Source of the DNA: Holosporaceae bacterium 'Namur'
Lineage (GTDB): Bacteria > Pseudomonadota > Alphaproteobacteria > Rickettsiales > Midichloriaceae
DNA: 58,483 nucleotides
NCBI GenBank assembly: GCA_014116815.1
Contig: JACGYV010000012.1
Span: 1 to 58,483 of the forward strand
Direction: 5' to 3'
Shown: positions 35,282 through 42,470 of the stretch, piece by piece
Position numbering within the stretch: position 1 is the first letter of the stretch
How the letters are laid out: the number at the start of each line of letters is the position of its first letter
Notes under the pieces: generated by a model
What the model was told of the DNA's origin: nothing
What the model saw: only the letters and a program-made list of their open reading frames with translations
The model's database searches: none
Position numbers and translations under genes: made by a program

Positions 35282-38155
35282 ATGCTTAGTATAAAAGCTT
35301 TTAAAAGCGCAAGCTCGGCTAAGGATTATTATAGCCACGGAGATTATTACGGTAAGGAGGGAGAGGGAGTATGGCTTGGGGATGGAGCTAAAGAATTCGG
35401 CTTTGAAGGTGAGTTTAATGCCAAAACCGATAAGGCTTTCGAGGATTTATTAAAAGGGCATCTTCCTAACGGACAAATATTAGGTCAAAGAACTAAAGAC
35501 GGAATTAAGCACAGATCTGGGGCTGATTTAACATTCTCTTGTCCTAAAAGCTTTTCTATTGAAATGCTAATCAATGCAAGCCCGGAAGAAAAAAAGGTTT
35601 TGGATAAAGCATTAAATAATGCCTTGAGTAAGACATTAAGTTTTGTAGAGAAAGAAGGATTTATAATTACTCGCAGTCAAAAAGGCGGAACAGAAAGAGA
35701 GCCGGCTGATAAGCTAACATTTGCAACTTTTAAGCACACGACAAACCGGAATCTTGAACCGCAAGTACATGTGCATTGCTTCTTAGCCAACGCAGCAAAA
35801 GGTAAGGACGGTAAATATAGAAGCATAGTTTTAGATACACTATTTGAGAATAACAAGTTTATAGGTCAGGTATTTAGAAATGAACTGGCACTCGAAGTTA
35901 AGAATTCAGGATATGATATACGCACTACTAAACTCTCTGACAAAAGTAGTTCATTTGAGCTTGCCAAAATAAACCCTAAGCTAATAGATGCCTTTTCTAC
36001 CAGAAGAAAAGAAATAGAGCAGTTATGTAAAGAACTTGGTGTTACTACTAAAGAAGGCAGAGATGCGGTAGTTATTAACTCCAGAAAAGCTAAGCGGCTA
36101 GTAAAAGAAGAAGATTTGCTTAATACCTGGAAGGAAGTGCAGAGCAATATATTAAAAGAAGTTGAGAAAGAAGAGCAATTGCATAAGGTAGATTCACAAG
36201 AGTTAGAGCAGAACAAAAGTATATTTAGTAAGATAATTGATAAATTATTTAAGGCAGAAGAAATAGAAGAAAAGCAAATGTCTTTAACCACGAAGGAGCT
36301 AGCGATGCTTTGTATTGAGGATATATCTTATACAGAATCTGTTTTTACCCAGCCTGAGCTGATTAGCAGAGTTTTAAAATATAGTATAGGGAATGCTTCA
36401 ACTACGGAAATACAAAAAGAAATAAATGAATGTGAAAAGTCAGGGGTTCTAATCAGAGTGGGGGATAAGTTTACTACTCAAGAACTTTTAGAAAAGGAAA
36501 AACAAATCCTAAATTATGCCAAGAAAAGCTTAGGTGCAGGCAAAGAAATTATTAATGAAAAACACTTTGTAAAAAGGTGTCAAAGTTTTGAAATGAGGGA
36601 GAAAGCTAAAGATCCGAATTTTCAAATGAATGACCAGCAAAGAAAAGCATTGAAACATATACTTATCTCTAAAGATAAAATTATAGCTATAGAAGGGTTG
36701 CCTGGTGTCGGAAAATCAACGGTACTAAACGGAGTAAGAGATATTTCAGGAAGGAAATTTATCAGTCTTATTGGGTGGGGTGAAAAATTTCAAGGTAATG
36801 CTCCAACTGCTTCAGCAGCTAAGACATTAAAAGAGTCTGCTAAGCTTAAGGAAAGTAATACCCTGCATAGCTTTTTAGGCAAGTATAACGGGTACTTAGA
36901 AGGAAGAGGAACAAAAGAGTCCTTAGCTATTAAGAAAAGAGAATTTAAAAAAACAGTTTTGCTTTTAGATGAAAGCTCGTTAGTTTCAACCAGGATTATG
37001 CATAGCTTACTAAAGTTACAAGATATGTTCGGATTTAAGCTGGTAATTACGGGCGGTACCGAGCAGCTAAATGCAGTTGAGGCAGGTAAGCCCTTTGAAC
37101 AGATTTTATCAGTTATCCCTTCAATTAAGCTAAACCAAATAGTAAGACAAAAAAATAAACTTCATAAGGAAGCAATTATAGCTGCTGCGAAAGGAAATAT
37201 TGATAAAACTTTTAAAGTACATGGGGATAGAATACAAAAAGCAGGTTATGATACGGAAAAGTTAGCTGAATCAGCTATTGGTTGGTATAAGGCTTTACCT
37301 AAGGAAACAAGGGAACAAACATTACTTACTGCCAATACTAGAAGGCTTAGAGATGAAATTAACGAGGGAATAAGAAAACGTTTAACTATATCAGGTGAGT
37401 TGAAAAAAGAAACAGTAGAGTTCTCGGTTTTAAAGCAGATGGACTTTACCATTGCAGATCATAAGTTCGCTCCTTCGTTTGGTAAAGGAAATATAATAAA
37501 ATTTAACAAGAAATATAAAAACGGTATTAATGCAGGAGATTATTTAAAAGTTGTAAATATTAATGAACTAACAAATAGCTTAACATTAGAGAAAGGAGGA
37601 AGAAAGATTTTATACTATTTAAAGAAAGAAGTTAATTATGAAAACAAGTTTGAAGTATTTCATGAGGTAAAATTACAGCTACAAGAAGGCCTTAAAATTA
37701 GATTTACTAAGAATAATAATCAACTTGGGTTGGTTAACTCCGAGACGGCTAAAATTGAAAAAATAAATGAAGATAAGATAACGTTAAAGCTGGAAGACGG
37801 TACGGTAAAAGAATTATCTAAAGAGCATTTAAAGCATATAGATTACGGTTACTGTACTACCATACATGCGTCTCAAGGAAAAACAGTAAAAGATAGTATA
37901 TCGGTACTTAATCATAATGAATGGCTTAATAATCAAAAAGCATGGTGTGTAGCTATCTCACGTCATAAAGAAAACTTTACTGCTTTAGTGCAGGATAAGG
38001 ATAAGTTATATAAATGTTTATTAAGTAATAAAGGAGACAGGTTATCTGCTCTGGAATTAGTTTCAGGCAGTGCTATAGAGCAGCCGCAAAAGGACTTGCA
38101 GATGAAGCATAATAATATTAAAATGGGAAATAAAGGAATACAGATAGAAGCGTAA
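35282..38155 (+). CDS. traI: TraI, MobF conjugative relaxase-helicase
   Basis: 957 residues. The relaxase domain has catalytic tyrosines at 16-17 and 22-23, Asp82 in DLTFSCPKS, and the metal triad His152, His163 and His165 (EPQVHVHCF), with spacing equal to that of F TraI and R388 TrwC. The C-terminal helicase has Walker A GLPGVGKS (472-479), Walker B LLLDESSLVS and an IHASQGKTV motif near the end. It nicks oriT and unwinds the strand. It is about 800 residues shorter than F TraI and lacks its long C-terminus, closer to TrwC in size. Confidence 0.95.
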   Translation: MLSIKAFKSASSAKDYYSHGDYYGKEGEGVWLGDGAKEFGFEGEFNAKTDKAFEDLLKGHLPNGQILGQRTKDGIKHRSGADLTFSCPKSFSIEMLINASPEEKKVLDKALNNALSKTLSFVEKEGFIITRSQKGGTEREPADKLTFATFKHTTNRNLEPQVHVHCFLANAAKGKDGKYRSIVLDTLFENNKFIGQVFRNELALEVKNSGYDIRTTKLSDKSSSFELAKINPKLIDAFSTRRKEIEQLCKELGVTTKEGRDAVVINSRKAKRLVKEEDLLNTWKEVQSNILKEVEKEEQLHKVDSQELEQNKSIFSKIIDKLFKAEEIEEKQMSLTTKELAMLCIEDISYTESVFTQPELISRVLKYSIGNASTTEIQKEINECEKSGVLIRVGDKFTTQELLEKEKQILNYAKKSLGAGKEIINEKHFVKRCQSFEMREKAKDPNFQMNDQQRKALKHILISKDKIIAIEGLPGVGKSTVLNGVRDISGRKFISLIGWGEKFQGNAPTASAAKTLKESAKLKESNTLHSFLGKYNGYLEGRGTKESLAIKKREFKKTVLLLDESSLVSTRIMHSLLKLQDMFGFKLVITGGTEQLNAVEAGKPFEQILSVIPSIKLNQIVRQKNKLHKEAIIAAAKGNIDKTFKVHGDRIQKAGYDTEKLAESAIGWYKALPKETREQTLLTANTRRLRDEINEGIRKRLTISGELKKETVEFSVLKQMDFTIADHKFAPSFGKGNIIKFNKKYKNGINAGDYLKVVNINELTNSLTLEKGGRKILYYLKKEVNYENKFEVFHEVKLQLQEGLKIRFTKNNNQLGLVNSETAKIEKINEDKITLKLEDGTVKELSKEHLKHIDYGYCTTIHASQGKTVKDSISVLNHNEWLNNQKAWCVAISRHKENFTALVQDKDKLYKCLLSNKGDRLSALELVSGSAIEQPQKDLQMKHNNIKMGNKGIQIEA

Positions 38156-38158
38156 AGC

Positions 38159-38407
38159 ATGAATACCAGAGAAAAGTTATGTAAGAAAATTGATAACTCA
38201 AGATACTTAGGGAAAATAAGCAAAAAAGTACTTAAGTGGATTGTTATTAATGTTGAGTCTAATAGGGAAAGCCATATATTTACCTGTACCCCGTCAAAAT
38301 ATGAAGCTGATAATTTATTCTGTACAAGCAATCAGGATATTATCTGTGATTCGGCTAATAAATGTTTTTCTGTTAATATTTATAATAATTCTCAGTATCA
38401 TTATTAA
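38159..38407 (+). CDS. Small protein of unknown function after traI
   Basis: 82 residues, not recognised. The ATG is three bases after the traI stop, which favours coupled translation. It contains five cysteines and no membrane segment. No homology can be stated. It could be a chance frame at the end of the operon. Confidence 0.3.
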   Translation: MNTREKLCKKIDNSRYLGKISKKVLKWIVINVESNRESHIFTCTPSKYEADNLFCTSNQDIICDSANKCFSVNIYNNSQYHY

Positions 38408-38518
38408 TTAAACTTCTTAATTTAACAATTCTTATATTGTAACATTTTTGATAATGCTCTTTTACTAAGGAAGCTTATAAGCATTTAATGTTCACAAATT
38501 GTTAATTAGGAGTTTCTT

Positions 38519-39964
38519 ATGACTAAAACAATATACGTACCACAAGGATATTGTGCAAGATTGACAACTGCAACAAAAAGTTATGGTATTGGAGGTCTTT
38601 ATACAGATGGTATATCAACATGTAATATACTCGCTTGTATTAGTAATGATAGAATAGTTTTAGCCCACATAGACAATCAAACTTTATTTTTTTGGAACAA
38701 TAATCTTAAGCAAGAAATTGAGGATATCAAGGATTTAAGAGAAATAGTTATAATCTCACGTGAAAACGAAACACTTGTAAAGCATGAGTTAATTAAGCTT
38801 ATAAACTCATTTAAGCCTCAATTATCAATTATTGAAAAGGAAATAGATTTAACTCATGATGGTATTTATATTTCATTCGATCAACAAAATAATCATGATA
38901 TACATCCTAATTTAAAAAAATATCCTATTAGAAGTAGAGAAGGTTTAGATCTGATACACCATCCGCAAGAGCAAGAAATTGAAGCAGTACAAAAAATCCA
39001 CCAAATTATAGGAGTGGATGCTAAGCTTAAGACTAAAGAAATACCAAATAAAAATTTTTTTATATTTGATGGCCGAGCATGGGAGCCAATGGATAAGGCA
39101 GAGTTAGCTATTGATAACTCACATAGTACAACATGTAAAGAGATAAACTTTTTTAAAAAAAGTGACTCATATATTGTGGTACAGGGTAAATTATGGGGCA
39201 TACTAAAAAGCATGGAAGGAGATATGCCATTTTATGAGCCACCTGAAAAACTTGCAACCCAAGTTACACCTTATATGGAGGGGTATTTGAGTAATTTTGA
39301 CCCTAGTCTTTTATTTAAAAGAAATTTAAAAGACATGATTAATAGCGATGCTTACCGACCTGAAACACAAGAAGATAAACATTTCAAAGAAAATTTAATA
39401 AAAATACTATATAAAAATAAAGATGTTTATTCTGAGGTTCAAGATTTATATAGTGTTTATAAGAATACTACGCCGGAAACTAAGTTTAGAATTGAAGTTA
39501 CTAGGGAGATTCATACTTTCTCAAGACATTATCAAGAAAGAAAATATTATCATGATTTAAAATTAAAATATAAAGAAATAGAAAATCAAGCTACCACTTT
39601 AAACGAACAAGCAGTAGAAGGTTATAAAAATAATAATTTCCAAAGTGCAGCAGATTTATTTTTCAAAGCTATTCAGCTTTATACTTGTTGTAGTATGAAA
39701 AATGATCCTAAATTGGCTAGTCTTTATTATAACTGCGGGAGATCCCTACAACAATTAGGCGAATATAATGAAGCAAAATTTTTCCTTAATACAAGCCTAA
39801 TATTAAGAGAAAATTATATTGAGCCAAGACCAACGGCAGAGATTGAAAAAACAAAAAAGGCAATTGATGAGTGTAAAAAAGCCCAAGGACAACCATCTAC
39901 TACATGGGTTGAATCTTTATCCATCAGTCGTACTGCTAGTAATTTCCAGGGGTTAGGTAAGTAA
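38519..39964 (+). CDS. Candidate effector: CheD/BLF1-like N-terminal domain plus TPR
   Basis: 481 residues. Near the N-terminus GLYTDGISTC and IVLAHID give Thr29, Cys35 and His50. CheD and BLF1 glutamine deamidases use a Thr, Cys, His set with the same six-residue Thr-Cys spacing, so a deamidase-like fold is possible. The middle (FFIFDGRAWEP, then FYEPPEKLATQV) is shared with the protein at 48365-49489. Two TPR units lie at about 385-455 (NEQAVEGYKNNNFQSAADLF). No signal peptide. An AGGAG site precedes the ATG. The fold call is an inference from motif spacing. Confidence 0.6.
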   Translation: MTKTIYVPQGYCARLTTATKSYGIGGLYTDGISTCNILACISNDRIVLAHIDNQTLFFWNNNLKQEIEDIKDLREIVIISRENETLVKHELIKLINSFKPQLSIIEKEIDLTHDGIYISFDQQNNHDIHPNLKKYPIRSREGLDLIHHPQEQEIEAVQKIHQIIGVDAKLKTKEIPNKNFFIFDGRAWEPMDKAELAIDNSHSTTCKEINFFKKSDSYIVVQGKLWGILKSMEGDMPFYEPPEKLATQVTPYMEGYLSNFDPSLLFKRNLKDMINSDAYRPETQEDKHFKENLIKILYKNKDVYSEVQDLYSVYKNTTPETKFRIEVTREIHTFSRHYQERKYYHDLKLKYKEIENQATTLNEQAVEGYKNNNFQSAADLFFKAIQLYTCCSMKNDPKLASLYYNCGRSLQQLGEYNEAKFFLNTSLILRENYIEPRPTAEIEKTKKAIDECKKAQGQPSTTWVESLSISRTASNFQGLGK

Positions 39965-40322
39965 AGATTTATAATAAGCTGTATACACGTAGCTATACAG
40001 CTTAAGCTAAGATTCTAAAAGGGTTCCAGATGAATGTATGTCAAGGTGTACACAAAACAATACAAAGATGTATGCACTTGTATGTACTTAGATAACACTA
40101 GGTTACACCTAACTTACAGCCGATGCACCTGTGGGTGCGATTGGTGTGATCAGGATTTTTAGTCCTGATTTCTTGTTCGGCTATGCCGTCATCCTTTAAA
40201 GTAGGGGATTAACTAGAGTAATTGTTAGTAGTTACCAAGATAAATAAAATTAAGCCCTAGTGGCGATTGAACGGAAAGGATAAGAAAGAACAAGATAAAG
40301 AGAAAAGATAAGGCTAAAAGCC
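39965..40322. other. Intergenic region with hairpins
   Basis: A perfect 11-bp stem (39975-39985 with 39994-40004, loop CACGTAGC) follows the upstream stop and may end transcription. A second hairpin (ATCAGGA 40149-40155 with TCCTGAT 40163-40169) is followed by TTCTTG and may act on either strand. A small GCACC/GGTGC hairpin lies at 40125-40138. No gene was seen. Confidence 0.5.
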
Positions 40323-40724
40323 CTACCCGCAGTATGGCTTTGATTTTAAGTTACGAATTGCTTCAACTTCTTTGTGTATTTTTAAGTAATTGGGATATAA
40401 AACAGCTTCTATTAATACGTATTTACTTCCCACGTCATCACACCAAACGCCTGTATAGTTGTTAATTAGAGAATATTGCCATTGAACATAATCGGCGATA
40501 ATTAGCAGTTGTTGATTGAAGAGTGTATAAACCTTTCGGGTATACTTGCAAAAGCCGCTTGAGTCACCTACAAGCGCATAATTGTTATCAATCACTTTAA
40601 CAGTATGGTTATGAGTAATGTTGTTTTCCAATATCTTTAAAATTCTACTTTCCGTTTCATAATCATTTGAATCCAATTCAAAAAGCACTTTTTCAACTTT
40701 GTTATAATGATGTAAGTTTTTCAT
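40323..40724 (-). CDS. Protein of unknown function, next to a long inverted repeat
   Basis: 133 residues, not recognised. The ATG at 40724 has AAGGAG eight bases before it, so it is likely expressed. The middle contains NNYALVGDSSGFCKYTRKVY and ADYVQWQYSLINNYTGVWC, which look like a small beta-rich domain. No signal peptide or membrane segment. Its leader lies in the left arm of the inverted repeat at 40727-40960. Confidence 0.55.
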   Translation of the reverse strand: MKNLHHYNKVEKVLFELDSNDYETESRILKILENNITHNHTVKVIDNNYALVGDSSGFCKYTRKVYTLFNQQLLIIADYVQWQYSLINNYTGVWCDDVGSKYVLIEAVLYPNYLKIHKEVEAIRNLKSKPYCG

Positions 40725-40726
40725 GG

Positions 40727-40960
40727 TTTAAACTCCTTTTTATTAATTGCATAAGCGACTAAGCACTTGTGATGAGCAAAAATGGCAACCCCCCACCCGG
40801 CCTGAGAGAGAGTAGCGAACGAAGGGTTGGAGCGGGCAGGGGGTTGAGCCTGTGTTTACCGCGCATGCCGAGTGGAACGAAGGCAGAGCGGGATTAACCG
40901 GTGCGTCCATATTTGCAACAAGTGCTAGCTATGCAAAAAATTAATAAACAGGAGTTTAAA
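40727..40960. repeat. 234-bp imperfect inverted repeat with GC-rich hairpin core
   Basis: Outer arms 40727-40753 and 40930-40960 match after reverse complementing, apart from a 4-base gap and one mismatch. AGCACTTGT (40762-40770) pairs with ACAAGTGCT (40918-40926). The inside is GC-rich: CAACCCCC (40786-40793) pairs with GGGGGTTG (40839-40846), then CCCG with CGGG. Two loop regions repeat GAACGAAGG followed by GAGCGGG. The base composition differs sharply from its surroundings. It might be a mobile element, a structured RNA or a control site. Confidence 0.65.
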
Positions 40961-41448
40961 AGAGTGATAAAACAATATGGTAATAAAAGTAAAAGCTTGC
41001 CTTGAATTGGTTCATATTAATTCTTTAAAGGAAAGATTCTAAGGGTATTGGCAAACAGTATTATTGAACTACATTATTTAAATGTAAATAATTACGTATT
41101 ATGCAGGGGTTTTCAAGATAGCTTTATGCGATGTAGTGGAAGTGGGTTATAAACTTGCGGATAAAAGACCAATGATTAGCGGAAATTGATATTAAGGAAC
41201 TAAGTCTAAAAGACGGTAGCGCATTAGGTATGGCAACTTAGATCGGAACTGAGTTAATGAATGTACTATATTCTATGGCATTAAGAGAAATTAAATCTAA
41301 TGGTGTTTTTGCTCAACCCCCCGAAAAGGTAAAATTTTATCCTAAGGGATTGTTGGATTAGTTAAACAATCCAAATGGTATAACCATATTTTATATCTAC
41401 CCATACTAGAAGCATTTAGATTGTAAACATTATTTCCCATTCTCCCAC
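40961..41448. other. Region without an intact gene, possibly decayed coding sequence
   Basis: Several short open stretches with protein-like composition occur on the plus strand, such as EVGYKLADKRPMISGN near 41140 and SNGVFAQPPEKVKFYPKGLL ending at 41360, each interrupted by stops. The right arm of the inverted repeat before it keeps a copy of the ribosome site of the gene at 40323. This suggests an old duplicated gene now dead, but no family could be named. Confidence 0.35.
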
Positions 41449-41477
41449 TTGACATATATCCCACAATACGGTATTAT
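41449..41477 (+). promoter_or_regulatory. Sigma-70 type promoter of a toxin-antitoxin pair
   Basis: A perfect TTGACA (41449-41454) and TATTAT (41472-41477) are 17 bases apart, 30 bp before the antitoxin ATG. This is the clearest vegetative promoter noticed in the window. Confidence 0.75.
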
Positions 41478-41506
41478 TATCTAATAAAGTATTTTTGGAT
41501 CAAATT

Positions 41507-41785
41507 ATGAGAACTGAGAGCTTTAAAATGCTTAAATTAGACTCTAAAGGGAGAGTATGTTTAGGTAAATTAATAGAAAAAGGAGTGAGCAGCTATAAAG
41601 CTTATGTTGATGAGGATACTCATAAAGTTATATTAGAACCATATATAGAGATTCCTATAAAAGAAGCTTGGCTTTTTAATAATAAAGACGCATTAGCTCA
41701 AGTCAAGAAAGGTATTGAAGAATCTGCCAAAGGTGAAGTACAAGATATGGGAAGCTTTTCCAAATATGTTTCCGAGAATGAATAA
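41507..41785 (+). CDS. Antitoxin of a RelE-type pair, AbrB-like N-terminus
   Basis: 92 residues from the ATG at 41507; a TTG at 41495 is a less likely start. The N-terminus (KLDSKGRVCLGKLIEKGVSSY) resembles the AbrB/MazE DNA-binding fold, and the C-terminal part (AQVKKGIEESAKGEVQDMGSF) resembles the RelB/Phd-type toxin-binding tail. It should bind and silence the downstream toxin and repress the promoter. The stop overlaps the toxin start by one base. Confidence 0.75.
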   Translation: MRTESFKMLKLDSKGRVCLGKLIEKGVSSYKAYVDEDTHKVILEPYIEIPIKEAWLFNNKDALAQVKKGIEESAKGEVQDMGSFSKYVSENE

Positions 41786-42081
41786 TGCCTTTTCGTTTAT
41801 TATTTACTAAACAAGCCGCCGAAGATTTAAAGAGATTAAAGGAAAATAAGAGCCTTCAAAAAAGATATAAAGCAGTATGTAAAACTCTAGGGTATTTGGA
41901 AGCTAACCCAAAGCATCCGAGTTTGCAAACACATAAATATAGTGCACTACAAGGACTTAACGGAGAAGAGATATTAGAAGCTTATGCGGAAAATAAAACG
42001 CCTGCTGCATATAGAATTTTTTGGCATTATGGTATAGGTAAAGGGGTTATAACAATTATTGCAATAACCCCGCATCCATAA
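41785..42081 (+). CDS. RelE/ParE-superfamily toxin
   Basis: 98 residues. It begins RLLFTKQAAEDLKRLKENKS and ends with AYRIFWHYGIGKGVITIIAI, the usual N-terminal helix and C-terminal strand signature of RelE/YoeB-like toxins. In the family these cleave mRNA in the ribosome or poison gyrase. The start overlaps the antitoxin stop, so the pair is co-translated. It may stabilise the element in its host. Confidence 0.8.
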   Translation: MPFRLLFTKQAAEDLKRLKENKSLQKRYKAVCKTLGYLEANPKHPSLQTHKYSALQGLNGEEILEAYAENKTPAAYRIFWHYGIGKGVITIIAITPHP

Positions 42082-42147
42082 AAGATAATTTTGTTAAAGA
42101 ATATAACCATGAGAGCATATATATTGATAAAAAGCTGGGATATAGTA

Positions 42148-42174
42148 AATTCCTATTAATATTTCATAGGAATT
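42148..42174. terminator. Hairpin after the toxin-antitoxin pair
   Basis: AATTCCTAT (42148-42156) pairs perfectly with ATAGGAATT (42166-42174) with a nine-base loop. No strong U-run follows. The rest of 42082-42470 holds no gene that I can support. Confidence 0.45.
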
Positions 42175-42470
42175 AATCAATGTTATGACTTTAATAAACC
42201 ATGTAAAACTATTTACTTATTTTGTGATCATTTATTTTGCAATTAAAATAGTTTTGAGAGTATTTTCGGGTAACAATATGATAAATTTATACAGTTTAAA
42301 GTTTCCTCTCAAAAAGGATCGTTTATGAGGTGCAGGCTGGTACATCAAATAAATCAATAACTTGTTGATTAGCAGGTGATTAAAAATACACACAGGTAAC
42401 AAAATCTTGATCCCTTTCTTATAATATTATCAGATCTAATTATTAATATTATTACATAAAACTAAAATAA

